DNA from: Microbacterium sp. W4I4
GTDB taxonomy: Bacteria; Actinomycetota; Actinomycetes; Actinomycetales; Microbacteriaceae
NCBI RefSeq assembly: GCF_030816235.1
Contig: NZ_JAUSXT010000001.1
Span: forward strand, 2,666,001 to 2,730,000
DNA length: 64,000 bases
Reading direction: 5' to 3'
This document shows positions 42,551 through 51,135 of this stretch, in pieces. The notes under the pieces were generated by a model. That model saw only the letters and a list, made by a program, of their open reading frames with translations, made no database searches and was not told the DNA's origin. The first letter of the stretch is position 1; every line of letters begins with the position of its first letter. The position numbers were made by a program, and so were the translations under genes.

Positions 42551-42629
42551 CGAGCCACCGAGCAATCGTCGAGCCACCACGCAGATCACGTGCATCTGCT
42601 TGGTGGCTCGTCGCTTGCCTGGTCGCTCG
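42551..42629 (+). repeat. 79-bp palindromic intergenic repeat, copy B
   Basis: Second copy of the element at 4972, same orientation and length. Its boxes are GAGCCACCGAG and GAGCCACCACG (left), CTTGGTGGCTC and CCTGGTCGCTC (right). It lies after the acyl-CoA dehydrogenase and just before the operator and start of the second histidine kinase. Confidence 0.75.
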
Positions 42630-42646
42630 CGGCGAGGCGACCTGAC

Positions 42647-42662
42647 TCACCCGCACGGGTGA
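42647..42662. promoter_or_regulatory. 16-bp palindrome upstream of the histidine kinase
   Basis: TCACCCGCACGGGTGA, a 7-bp perfect inverted repeat with a CA centre, ending 28 nt before the kinase ATG. The same palindrome with a TG centre occurs at 44635. Confidence 0.7.
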
Positions 42663-42689
42663 TCCGCGGGTTCCGGCCGGCATGAGAGC

Positions 42690-43913
42690 ATGAGCGCGAT
42701 GCGGGCAGAGACGACGGGCGCTGATCGCCTCCCACGGGGGCGTGCCTGGCTGCGCCTCGATCTCATCATCGCCCTGGTCGCGTTGATCGTTCTGCTGCCC
42801 GCCAGCCTCGCGGCGCTCGCGCAGCCCGAGCTGCGACCCGATGACGTGACGATGACGGTCATGGTCGTGCCGTTCGTCCTGCTGCACGCGCTCACGTTCG
42901 TGGCGGCTCATCGGCCGCTGGCGGCTCTGGTGGGTGCGAGTGCGGTCCTGTGCGTACTCGCGCTGCTGCCGGGTGCACAGGCGGTGAGCGCCCCGCTGTT
43001 TCCCTCCAGCGCCGCCTACCTGCTCGTGCTGGGCCATGTCGCGCTGCAACGGCGCTGGCCCATCGCCGCGCTCGCACTGGGCAGCGGCGTGTTCGGCGCC
43101 GGGCTCATCGCCGTCACGAATCCCGTGCTCGTCGACGTCGGCATGCGCCTGGGGGCCTTCTTCGGTCTGAGCGCAGGGGCGACGACGGCGTGGGCGATCG
43201 GCCTGCTGCTGCGGGCGCGCCGCGAGCAGTCCGACGAGCGGATGCGAACACGCGTGCAGCAGGCGATCTCCGAGGAGCGGATGCGGATCAGCCGCGATCT
43301 GCACGACGTCGTGGCGCACTCGATGACGGTGATGATCGCGCAGGCCGAGGTCGCGGCGGCGGTGCTGCGGGACGACCTCTCGCAGAGTGAACGTGCGCTG
43401 GGTGTCGTCGCCGACACGGGGCGAGAGGCATTGCGGGGTATGCGGGCGATCATCGCGGTCGACGGCGATGCCCCCCGCGACCCGCCACCCGGCATCGAGG
43501 AGATCACGAAGCTCGTCGAAGGAGTGCGCAGCCCGGGCTGCGACGTTCGCCTGGTCGACAGCGGGATGCGCGTCGCGATCCGTCCCGAGGTCGCTCTGGC
43601 TCTGCACCATGCCGTGCGCGAGGCGCTCACCAACGTCGTGCGGCACACCCTCCCGCCCGTTCGCGTGGAGGTGCGGATGGAGTGGGCCTCCGGCCTGCTG
43701 CACGCGACGATCGCCGACGACGGCGGAGCGGGGCCCGCGCGTAGCGAGCTCGGCAGCGGCACAGGGCTGGTCGGCATCGCAGAGCGGGTGCGCGTCGCAG
43801 GTGGATCGATGATCGCCGAACCGCGGATGCCGCGGGGCTGGGTCGTGAGGATCGATCTGCCGACCGAAGCTTCGGACACGCGCGTCCCAGCGGACGGGAA
43901 GGGGGCGGCATGA
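42690..43913 (+). CDS. Sensor histidine kinase (HisKA_3 type)
   Basis: A 407-residue kinase with about five membrane segments in residues 22-175, no extracellular domain, then phospho-acceptor H205 in RMRISRDLHDVVAHS and an HATPase_c domain (HHAVREALTNVVRHT; GTGLVGIAERV). It overlaps the response regulator by 4 bp. A palindrome before it and an identical one before the membrane protein at 44708 suggest the system controls itself and that gene. Confidence 0.92.
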   Translation: MSAMRAETTGADRLPRGRAWLRLDLIIALVALIVLLPASLAALAQPELRPDDVTMTVMVVPFVLLHALTFVAAHRPLAALVGASAVLCVLALLPGAQAVSAPLFPSSAAYLLVLGHVALQRRWPIAALALGSGVFGAGLIAVTNPVLVDVGMRLGAFFGLSAGATTAWAIGLLLRARREQSDERMRTRVQQAISEERMRISRDLHDVVAHSMTVMIAQAEVAAAVLRDDLSQSERALGVVADTGREALRGMRAIIAVDGDAPRDPPPGIEEITKLVEGVRSPGCDVRLVDSGMRVAIRPEVALALHHAVREALTNVVRHTLPPVRVEVRMEWASGLLHATIADDGGAGPARSELGSGTGLVGIAERVRVAGGSMIAEPRMPRGWVVRIDLPTEASDTRVPADGKGAA

Positions 43914-44566
43914 GCATCCGCGTGCTGATCGTCGATGACCAGGAACTGTTCCGCGACGCGATCGCGGTGCTGCTGCGCCGTGATGAACGGATCGAGGAGG
44001 TCGTGTCCGTCGCATCCGGTGCCGCCGCCATCGAGCATCTCCGGGCTCACGCCGCCGATGTGGTGCTGATGGACATCCGGATGCCGGGCATGGACGGCAT
44101 CGCCGCGACCCGCGAGGTGCTGCGGGTGCGCCCGGGTGTGCGAGTGCTGATACTCACCACCTTCGACCTCGATGAGTACGTGTACGCGGCGATCCGCGAG
44201 GGGGCGAGCGGATTTCTCACCAAGGACACCAGCGCGGTCGCTCTCACCGACGCGGCAGTCGCGGTGGCGGCCGGTGATGCGGTCATGTCGCAGGGTGCGA
44301 CCCGGTCGGTTCTGGGTTTCGTGCGCGATGCGGTGCCGCCGGCGCCGTCGGCCGACGCGCTCGCCGTGCTCAGCGAGCGGGAGCAGGAGGTGACGCGGAT
44401 GCTGGCCACCGGCGCCTCCAACGAGCAGATCGCACGATCGCTGTTCCTGTCGGCGAACACGGTGAAGACGCACGTGAAGGCGGTGCTCGCCAAGCTCGGC
44501 CTGCCAGACCGCGTGCACGTGGTCATCTGGGCGTACGAGAACGGCGTGCTCCGGCCCGGACGCTGA
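43910..44566 (+). CDS. NarL/LuxR-family response regulator
   Basis: A 218-residue regulator: D10/D55/K105 in the receiver (VVLMDIRMPGMDG; GFLTKDTS) and a LuxR helix-turn-helix (LSEREQEVTRMLATGASNEQIARSLFLSANTVKTHVKAVL, about 150-200). It is cognate to the overlapping kinase. Its last codons lie in a 34-bp tandem duplication that continues past the stop. Confidence 0.93.
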   Translation: MSIRVLIVDDQELFRDAIAVLLRRDERIEEVVSVASGAAAIEHLRAHAADVVLMDIRMPGMDGIAATREVLRVRPGVRVLILTTFDLDEYVYAAIREGASGFLTKDTSAVALTDAAVAVAAGDAVMSQGATRSVLGFVRDAVPPAPSADALAVLSEREQEVTRMLATGASNEQIARSLFLSANTVKTHVKAVLAKLGLPDRVHVVIWAYENGVLRPGR

Positions 44567-44619
44567 GCAGGCGCGGGCACTGACTCGGCCCGGACGGGGA
44601 GCCGGCGCGGGCACTGACT
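44552..44619 (+). repeat. Tandem 34-bp duplication over the regulator stop
   Basis: CGGCCCGGACG and GGCGCGGGCACTGACT recur at 44552-44585 and 44586-44619. The first copy covers the last five codons and stop of the response regulator. Four differences are seen in the middle. It is probably a local replication slip. Confidence 0.7.
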
Positions 44620-44634
44620 CGACGCGAAGCGCGC

Positions 44635-44650
44635 TCACCCGTGCGGGTGA
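44635..44650. promoter_or_regulatory. 16-bp palindrome upstream of the membrane protein gene
   Basis: TCACCCGTGCGGGTGA, differing from the site at 42647 only in the central two bases. It ends 45 bp before the -10 (TAGCGT, 44696-44701) of the next gene, a usual place for an activator. Confidence 0.7.
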
Positions 44651-44707
44651 GGAAGAGCACCCTCGCGGGCGATGCGCCGCCTCGAGGCCGGTTCGTAGCG
44701 TCGAGGC

Positions 44708-45817
44708 ATGTCAATCGGAATCCGTGTTCTGCTCCTCGCGATCGGCGGCGTCTCCGCCGCTGTCATCGCCGTCCTGACGCTGCTGCGCCTGCTCGCGCCC
44801 GACTTCGCACCGGAGGCCGCCATGCTGCTCCCATCGCTGGTCGGTCGCGTGGGCGGTCCGGCGGTGGATGCCGCCGTTACCCTGACTGCGGCGCTGGGCG
44901 CGCTCGCCGTGTTCGTGATCTCGGCTGCGGTGCCACGAAGCGAGCGGCTGCCCGCCGGCATCCGGTTCGCCGTGGTCCTCGCGGCCGCGTTGCTCGCGCT
45001 GGTCACTCCGGGCGGCGTGATCGCGGCGGCCGGGTACACGTTCGCGCTGCTGGTGGTGGTGGGCATCGTCGTTCTGATCGTCCTGCTCGTTCTGCGACGC
45101 CCCTGGATCGGTCTGCCGCTGGCGCTCGTCATGGCCGTCCTCATCGGCATCGCCGTCACCTCGCTGAAGGCGACCGAACTCGTCCCGGCGATCTTCGGCG
45201 CGCTGGAGGAGATCCTGCCGCGGATGCTGATGGCGCTCGCGCACCTCGCCGGTGCGGTGGCACTGCTCATCCCGGTCATCATCGACTCCCGCCGCACCCG
45301 CGGGAGGTTCGCACGGGGCGTGCAGCGGCATCGGGTCGCGATCACGGTGCTCGCGGCGATGTGCGCACTGCCGTACGTGATCGCCCGCGCGAGCTGGCTG
45401 ACGCCGTGGCCGCTGTTCGGGGGAAGCGCGAACATGCTCAGTACACAGCCGGAGGTGCTGCTGACCGGGTTGCTCCTCGCGCTGGGGATGCTGGTCGGCG
45501 GTGTGCTCACGCTCGGCCTGGTGCTGCCGTGGGGCGAGCGATTCCCGCGGTGGCTGGTCGGGCTCGGAGGGCGACCGGTGCCGCTGGCACTCGTGGTGGT
45601 TCCGGCGAGCATCGTGTCGGTGCTCTTCACCGTCGGCGGCGTCGAGATGGCGTTCTTCTCCGTCGGCGGCACAGTGGAGGCGGCGAGCGTCGTGCTGCTC
45701 CTGGCGGTGCTGCCGTTCTGGCTGTGGGGTCCGCTGCTCGGGCTCGCTACCTGGGCCTACGCGATGAAGCGGATGGCGTCGGATCTCGACGTGCGAGCGC
45801 GGCTCAGCATCCGCTGA
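44708..45817 (+). CDS. Polytopic membrane protein, unknown function
   Basis: A 369-residue protein with about nine to ten hydrophobic helices and short loops. I recognise no family. TAGCGT stands exactly 6 nt before the ATG, so the message is probably leaderless. It is placed just after a two-component pair, with the same palindrome before both units, so it is the best candidate target of that system. It may act in transport or envelope homeostasis, but nothing in its sequence proves this. Confidence 0.75.
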   Translation: MSIGIRVLLLAIGGVSAAVIAVLTLLRLLAPDFAPEAAMLLPSLVGRVGGPAVDAAVTLTAALGALAVFVISAAVPRSERLPAGIRFAVVLAAALLALVTPGGVIAAAGYTFALLVVVGIVVLIVLLVLRRPWIGLPLALVMAVLIGIAVTSLKATELVPAIFGALEEILPRMLMALAHLAGAVALLIPVIIDSRRTRGRFARGVQRHRVAITVLAAMCALPYVIARASWLTPWPLFGGSANMLSTQPEVLLTGLLLALGMLVGGVLTLGLVLPWGERFPRWLVGLGGRPVPLALVVVPASIVSVLFTVGGVEMAFFSVGGTVEAASVVLLLAVLPFWLWGPLLGLATWAYAMKRMASDLDVRARLSIR

Positions 45818-45831
45818 CCGGAGTGCGTGGC

Positions 45832-46224
45832 TCAGGGCAGGTCGGGCTCGCCGCCGGCGTTGAGGTAGGCCTCGTACTCCTCGCCGGCGGTGCGCATCTG
45901 CGCCTCGTCCACCCTCGGGATGTCCGGGAGCAGGTAGGGCCGGAACAGAGTGGTGCCGTCGAAGCACTCGACGTCGTTGTGCCAGTCGTCATCGCGCGTC
46001 GGATTCCAGACGCACGACCAGATGCCGGGGCTCGGGTCTGTCGTGGGATCGGTGTCGCTCATCAGCTTCGTCGCCGGAGAGGCCAGGTGCGAGGCCGCCA
46101 TTCGGAACAGGTCGGGTTGCCCGTTGTACGTCCAGATCCCGAAGCCGACCACGGCGACGATGAGCAGCGAGACTAGGCGCGTGCCGACCGATGTGCCGCG
46201 CGCGCGACGTCGTTGATTCCCCAC
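45832..46224 (-). CDS. Single-pass membrane protein, unknown function
   Basis: A 130-residue protein starting at GTG with a GGGGAGG site. It has a basic N-terminus, one membrane helix (about 15-31) and an exported domain with two cysteines (WSCVWNP and VECFDG) that may form a disulfide. No family recognised. It converges with the membrane protein gene; the third copy of the 79-bp repeat lies about 45 bp before its start. Confidence 0.6.
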   Translation of the reverse strand: MGNQRRRARGTSVGTRLVSLLIVAVVGFGIWTYNGQPDLFRMAASHLASPATKLMSDTDPTTDPSPGIWSCVWNPTRDDDWHNDVECFDGTTLFRPYLLPDIPRVDEAQMRTAGEEYEAYLNAGGEPDLP

Positions 46225-46270
46225 AGCGCCTCCCCAGGCTCAGCACGAGCATAGCGATCGACCCCGTTGC

Positions 46271-46349
46271 CGACCCACCAAGCCATCGGCGACCCACCAG
46301 GCGATTCGCGCGAGTTTGCTTGGTGGGTCGATGCTTGCCTGGTTGCTCG
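46271..46349 (+). repeat. 79-bp palindromic intergenic repeat, copy C
   Basis: Third copy. Its first left box (CGACCCACCAAG) is perfectly complementary to the first right box (CTTGGTGGGTCG), and the second pair share CCAGG/CCTGG. It lies between the MATE exporter (3' end) and the start of the small membrane protein gene, both on the minus strand. Confidence 0.75.
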
Positions 46350-46381
46350 GCGGCGGCGGCGGGTCGGCGGGCAGGACGTGC

Positions 46382-47716
46382 CTACGCCGCGACCTTCGTC
46401 CAGGCGTCGGTGCGCACGCGCCAGCCGAGGGTGGCGAGTCGGGCGAGCAGGTAGATGCCGAAGAACGCTATCGCGAGCCAGAGCAGCCCGGCCGCGCCGT
46501 CGATGCCGGTGGCGGAGATGATCCACAGGGCGGGCAGGAACGGCACGAGGTTGAGCACCCCGACGATCGCGAGGTATCGGGCGTCGTTCGCGCCCATCAG
46601 CACGCCGTCGAGCACGAAGACGACTCCGGCGACGGGCTGTGCGATGGCGAGCACGATCAGGGCGGGCTGAACGAGTGCGGCGACGGCGGGATCCCCGGTG
46701 AAGACGATCCCGAGCACGCCGGACAGCGACCCGATGAGTGCCCCGACGACAACTCCGAACCACGCGCCCCAGGCGACCGTGCGGCGCAGCACCCGGTGCA
46801 CCTCCGTCGGGTCGCCGGCTCCCAGACTCTTGCCGATCAGCGCCTGTGCAGCGATCGCGAGGGCGTCGAGTGCGAACGCGGCGGTGATGAAGAGGGTGAA
46901 CGCGATCTGCCAGCCGGCGAGTTCCTGGGTGCCGATGCCGGTCGCGACTCCGACGGTCACGAGCAGAGCGGCGCGCAGGCTGACGCTGCGCAGGAACAGC
47001 CAGCCCCCCGAGCGTGCGGTGCCGCGCATGCCGGAGCGCTGCGCCTTCATCGAGGCGCCGTGGCGCAGGGCGAGGCGGCGGATGACGAAGACGTACGCGG
47101 CGACCATGCCCCACTGGGCGGTGACGGTGCCGAACGCGGAGCCGGCGATGCCCCAGCCGAGCCCGTAGATGAACAGCCAGTTCAGCAGGGCGTTGGCGCC
47201 GAAGCCGAGGCCTGCGATCCAGAGCGGGGTGACGGTGTTCTGCATCCCCCGCAGCAGACCGGTCGCGGCGAAGACGATGAGCATGGCGGGGAGGCCCCAC
47301 ATCGAGATCGCCAGATAGGTGCGGGCTTCGGTGGCGACGGCATCCGCGGGGCCGAACAGCGCGACCAGCCAGGGGGTCGAGACGGCGCCGATGATCGCGA
47401 GGACGGCACCGAGTCCGAGCGCGAACCACATGCCGTCGATGCCGACCGAGACGGCGTCGCCCGGCTTGCCCGCGCCGAAGCGGCGGGCGACGGCGGGCGT
47501 GGTCGAGTACGCGAGGAAGACCATCAGCCCGACGATCGTCTGCAGCACGGCGCTCGCGATGCCGAGCCCGGCGAGGGGAGTGGTGCCGAGGTGGCCGATC
47601 ATCGCCGCGTCGAGGATGAGGAACAGCGGCTCCGCGACGAGCGCGCCCAGCGCCGGCACAGCCAGGTGCAGGATCTCGCGGTTCAGCGAGGCAGGAGCGG
47701 ATGCGGGGGATGCCAC
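46382..47716 (-). CDS. MATE-family efflux transporter (DinF-like)
   Basis: A 444-residue protein of 12 membrane helices in two similar halves, typical of MATE multidrug and toxin exporters of the DinF subgroup (ILHLAVPALGALVAEPLFLILDAAMIGHLGTTPLAGLG at the start). It begins at GTG 47716 with TAGGCT exactly 6 nt upstream, so a leaderless message is likely. Substrate unknown. Confidence 0.92.
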   Translation of the reverse strand: MASPASAPASLNREILHLAVPALGALVAEPLFLILDAAMIGHLGTTPLAGLGIASAVLQTIVGLMVFLAYSTTPAVARRFGAGKPGDAVSVGIDGMWFALGLGAVLAIIGAVSTPWLVALFGPADAVATEARTYLAISMWGLPAMLIVFAATGLLRGMQNTVTPLWIAGLGFGANALLNWLFIYGLGWGIAGSAFGTVTAQWGMVAAYVFVIRRLALRHGASMKAQRSGMRGTARSGGWLFLRSVSLRAALLVTVGVATGIGTQELAGWQIAFTLFITAAFALDALAIAAQALIGKSLGAGDPTEVHRVLRRTVAWGAWFGVVVGALIGSLSGVLGIVFTGDPAVAALVQPALIVLAIAQPVAGVVFVLDGVLMGANDARYLAIVGVLNLVPFLPALWIISATGIDGAAGLLWLAIAFFGIYLLARLATLGWRVRTDAWTKVAA

Positions 47717-47787
47717 TCCACGAGCCTATGGGGTGGCGCGGGACTGCCGGCCCCGCCGTGAGCCGTCGCTGTTCAGTGGTCAGTTGT

Positions 47788-49311
47788 TCAGAACGGACAG
47801 GCAGGTTCGGGCAGCGTGGTCTGTCTCGCGACTTCGGGTGTGGGGATGAACATGACGCGACGCGGTGGCGGGTCGGTATGGACCCGCCCCTGTGGAGTTG
47901 TCCATTCGATGGTGCGGTCGGGGAGCTGCCTTGCGGTCCATCGGTGAGCATCCGGTATCGAGGGATGCTTCAGAGGATGGTGGCTGTGGCAGAGGTCGGC
48001 GAGATTGTCGAGTGATGTCGGTCCGCCGAGCGCGTGATCCCAGGTGTGGTCGAGATCGCACCGCCGTGCGGGCACGCGGCACCCGGGGAACCGGCAGTGC
48101 TGGTCTCGGGCACGCAGGTGCCGCACCATGGCAGCGGTCGGGGTGTAGCTGTCGGTCTGGGTGACGACTCCGGTCGCATCGAGGAACAGCCGGGTCCAGA
48201 GCGTGGCGCGTCCGGCGAGGCGGCGGGCAACATCCGGATGCAGGGGACCCTCGTTGTCGAGCTGGGCGGGCTTGTCGTCCTCGCCGACGAGGGTGGTGGC
48301 GCTGATGGTCACCTGAACGTGCCCGGTGATGTTGCCGAGGCCCTCGCCGAAGACCGCAGACGGGTCGGATGCGAGGAGCAGGTCGGTGAGCAGATCCGCG
48401 CGCATCTGATCCATGGTGCGCGGGTCGTCGGGAACGTGGGTGATGGCGGCACTGTTCGGATCCGTCAGCGGATCCGTGTCCCGAGCGGCATCGATCGCAG
48501 CCCAGTACGCCTCGAGGTCGTCGGCGGTCGCAGGGAGCCAGATCTCGTGCTCCGCGGATTCCCCGGTGCGGGGGTCTTCGATCGTGATGGCATCGCGCTC
48601 GGCGTACTCGACGAAGTCGGCCTCGTCGTCGTCGGGGAAGACGGGACGGCGCTCTTCGGGGTGAGCGATGACGTGCTTCGCCGTCTGGGTGAGTCGGTCC
48701 ATGATCGCCGCGACGACGTGTTCGGGCAGCACAGCCTGCAGCAGGGCGAGCCCGTCGCCGACGGGGCGGGAGGTTACGCACCGCTCTGCTTCGGCTGCCT
48801 TGTGCCGCTCGGTGACGGTGACGCCGGCGAGGGCGGCTGCGACCTCCCGCACGGCTGCGCGGGTGCGGGCCGGGGTGTCGTTCTCGGCGATCTCCAACGC
48901 GGCCGCCTCGTACAGTGTCAGCGTGCCCGCATCGACGTTGCCGGTGGCGATTGCCTCGTGGACGACCGATGCGGCACGAGTGATCTCTCGCACGTGCGCT
49001 CCCGTCACCCGTCCCTCAGCGAAGGATTCGGACAAAGCCGGGAAGTCCGCGAGGGCGTGCGCGTCGGCGAACGCGTAATCCATCGACCCTTTGGGCACGC
49101 GCCCTGCCACGGCATACTCCGCGATCATCGACCGCTGGATGGTGTCCCGATACCTCGGAGCCTCGGCCACCTCCGCATCCATCACGGCGATCCGCTGGGC
49201 CAGCAGACCCGCGGCCCTAGCTTCCAACCGGGCGATCTGCCGACGCGTCTCCAGCCACTCGTCAAGCAGCACGAGGTGCTGCGAGAGGGTGGGGAGCGCG
49301 TCGGTGGCCAT
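47788..49311 (-). CDS. DUF222 / HNH endonuclease domain protein
   Basis: A 507-residue protein of the actinobacterial DUF222-HNH family (the 13E12 repeat family of mycobacteria). The N-terminal DUF222 region covers about 1-350; the C-terminal HNH motif is CRFPGCRVPARRCDLDHTWDHALGGPTSLDNLADLCHSHHPLKH, with CxxC, DLDH and HH. These genes occur in many copies per genome, often with signs of mobility, and their role is unclear. TACACT lies 6 nt before the ATG at 49311, which decides this start over the ATG at 49329. Confidence 0.9.
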   Translation of the reverse strand: MATDALPTLSQHLVLLDEWLETRRQIARLEARAAGLLAQRIAVMDAEVAEAPRYRDTIQRSMIAEYAVAGRVPKGSMDYAFADAHALADFPALSESFAEGRVTGAHVREITRAASVVHEAIATGNVDAGTLTLYEAAALEIAENDTPARTRAAVREVAAALAGVTVTERHKAAEAERCVTSRPVGDGLALLQAVLPEHVVAAIMDRLTQTAKHVIAHPEERRPVFPDDDEADFVEYAERDAITIEDPRTGESAEHEIWLPATADDLEAYWAAIDAARDTDPLTDPNSAAITHVPDDPRTMDQMRADLLTDLLLASDPSAVFGEGLGNITGHVQVTISATTLVGEDDKPAQLDNEGPLHPDVARRLAGRATLWTRLFLDATGVVTQTDSYTPTAAMVRHLRARDQHCRFPGCRVPARRCDLDHTWDHALGGPTSLDNLADLCHSHHPLKHPSIPDAHRWTARQLPDRTIEWTTPQGRVHTDPPPRRVMFIPTPEVARQTTLPEPACPF

Positions 49312-49439
49312 GCTTCGAGTGTAGTACATAAGTTCGAAGAATGGAAGGCTTGGGCGACACTTTCTGGATGGCTTTGGGCGCCCTCGAGGGGGCGGATCGA
49401 CCCAGTTGTACCCTGGAATGACCAGTCGTGAGGTGTGTG

Positions 49440-49970
49440 ATGACCGAGCCGAAGAAGGATCCGGATGCCGTGGAGCCGGCGAAGCCGCCCATGGTGCTCA
49501 ACGCGCAGAACAAGGCCGAGTTCGTCGAGACGGCGATTCAGCTCGCGATCAGGCGCGGCGACTTCGACGATCTGCCCGGGGCGGGCAAGCCGATCGAGGG
49601 TCTCGGCACGCATCATGATCCGGACTGGTGGATCCGCCGCAAGATCGAGACGGAGAACCTGTCGGGTCTCGGCCCTCCCGCGCTGCTGCTGCGCACCGAG
49701 GATCGCGGACTGGACGATGAACTCGATCAGCTCGGTCGCGAGGAGGACGTGCGCGCAGTCGTCGAGGACTTCAACCGCCGTGTGATCGAGGCGCGTCGGC
49801 AGCTGGCCGGCGGCCCGCCGGTGGTGACGAAGACGCGCGATGCGGATGCCGAGGTCGCGGCCTGGCGGGAGCGCCGGGAGGCTGGGCGAACGGCGGAGAA
49901 GGCGGATGCCACGGCATCCGAGGCGGCGGATGCCAGACGCCGAGGTCTACGCGGATGGCTACGGCGCTGA
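49440..49970 (+). CDS. DUF1992 (DnaJ-homologue C28-like) protein
   Basis: A 176-residue protein with the DUF1992 core: AEFVETAIQLAIRRGDFDDLPGAGKPIEGLG (about 24-54), then WWIRRKIETENLSGL. The C-terminus is charged and Ala-rich. The family is found from bacteria to humans, without a known biochemical function. ATG 49440 is preceded by GTGAGGTG. It precedes the pilus locus but is probably independent. Confidence 0.85.
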   Translation: MTEPKKDPDAVEPAKPPMVLNAQNKAEFVETAIQLAIRRGDFDDLPGAGKPIEGLGTHHDPDWWIRRKIETENLSGLGPPALLLRTEDRGLDDELDQLGREEDVRAVVEDFNRRVIEARRQLAGGPPVVTKTRDADAEVAAWRERREAGRTAEKADATASEAADARRRGLRGWLRR

Positions 49971-50100
49971 TGCTGGAAGCGATGGATTTGAGAGCGCTCC
50001 CGACCTGTGGACGTCTACGCGGGTAACGACCGTGAGGAATTCTGGACTGCGTCCGATATACCGGTTCACCCGGTCGTGACCAGAACGTGATGATTGCCAC

Positions 50101-50260
50101 TTGTGAAGAACCAGCTGTGAGGCCAGTATGTGGTCAGGAGCCGAACCAGCTGGGGAGACGGCGGCTCCACACTCTGGGGACGGAATGGTTTTAGGCGCTG
50201 CTGGGGCGCGCCGGCCACAGAGCTACCCATTCTCCGTCACCCCGGAGGGAACACTCTGTC
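50101..50260 (+). promoter_or_regulatory. Promoter and structured leader of the pilus locus
   Basis: TTGTGA at 50101-50106, a 17-bp spacer and CAGTAT at 50124-50129 form a plausible promoter, leaving a leader of about 125 nt. GGAGCCG at 50137-50143 pairs with CGGCTCC at 50162-50168, and a second GC-rich hairpin follows around 50194-50212. The ribosome binding site is CGGAGGG before the pilin ATG. The rest of the 290-bp gap from 49971 shows no gene. Confidence 0.5.
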
Positions 50261-50662
50261 ATGCGCACTATTCACCGCCTCATCGAGGCAAAGAAGGCTC
50301 AGCGCGAAGAAGAGGGCAAGGACGCCGGCTTCTCGCTCATCGAGCTGATCATCGTCATTGTGATCCTGGGCATCCTGGTCGCGATCGCGATTCCGCTGAT
50401 CGGCAACCTGCAGACCCAGGCGCTGAAGAACTCCGCACAGGCCGCGGCCGCTAATGCGGCGACGCAAGCATCTGCTCAAATCACACAGAACGCGACAGCA
50501 ACCCTTCCGACGGATGCGAGCACTGCCACGGAGTTCACGATGGCCTGGAATGACGGAACAACGACGACCACCACTGTCCCGACAAAGGTTGAAGACGTCT
50601 GCGTGACCGCAACAGCCAAGGATGACACCAACATCGTCGGTAAGTCGGGCCCCGGCTGCTGA
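50261..50662 (+). CDS. Type IV major prepilin
   Basis: A 133-residue prepilin. A long basic leader of 23 residues ends at G23; the mature protein would begin FSLIELIIVIVILGILVAIAIP, with the conserved Glu at +5 (E28). After the helix comes a short Thr-rich globular domain with two Cys (VCVTA and the C-terminal PGC) likely forming the D-region disulfide. As first and best-leadered gene of the locus it is probably the major pilin, processed by PilD at 53230. Confidence 0.9.
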   Translation: MRTIHRLIEAKKAQREEEGKDAGFSLIELIIVIVILGILVAIAIPLIGNLQTQALKNSAQAAAANAATQASAQITQNATATLPTDASTATEFTMAWNDGTTTTTTVPTKVEDVCVTATAKDDTNIVGKSGPGC

Positions 50663-50730
50663 TCGCCATCTGAGATCTGAGGCGGAGGCTCACTCGCAGC
50701 CTCCGCTTCAGTGACCCACAAGGATCTGCC

Positions 50731-51135
50731 ATGTCTTCCCACGCCCGACCGGACGACGATGGCTTCGGCCTGATCGAAGCCGTCATCGCGATGGTGCTTA
50801 TTGCCGTCATCGCGATGGCTCTTGCGCCGTTACTGATCAACGGCCTGCGCTATTCAAGTGAGCAATCGACAGTTGCGACGGCGACCAGGCAATTGAACTC
50901 GCTTGTCGAGCAGGCGCGCGAATCCGGTGACTGTGCAGCGATCACGACAGCTGCCGCATCACACTCCTATCCCGATGGTGTCGGGCGTGACTTCGACTCT
51001 TCCGGCGTCATCAACGGGACATGTGGCCCGGGCAAAGTCATCAGACTCACCCTGACTGCCATCCAGGGCGGGCGGCAACTTGCCGTGGCCGATGCTCTGT
51101 TCATTGTGCCGGCGCTGCCGGAGACGATTCCATGA
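50731..51135 (+). CDS. Type IV minor prepilin (PilV-like)
   Basis: A 134-residue prepilin-like protein: leader of 11 residues, cleavage G11|F12, mature FGLIEAVIAMVLIAVIAMALAP with Glu at +5 (E16). Its globular part has two cysteines (GDCAA and GTCGPG). It overlaps the next gene by 4 bp. It is likely a minor pilin that primes assembly or adapts the tip. Confidence 0.85.
   Translation: MSSHARPDDDGFGLIEAVIAMVLIAVIAMALAPLLINGLRYSSEQSTVATATRQLNSLVEQARESGDCAAITTAAASHSYPDGVGRDFDSSGVINGTCGPGKVIRLTLTAIQGGRQLAVADALFIVPALPETIP

Noticed and set aside
47788..49311. DUF222/HNH gene as part of a mobile element
   Set aside because: No inverted repeats, target duplications or partner genes flank it; the family is common in actinobacterial chromosomes.
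50101..50260. Cyclic-di-GMP riboswitch in the pilin leader
   Set aside because: I compared it with the GEMM-I pattern (conserved core and tetraloop receptor) and saw no match.
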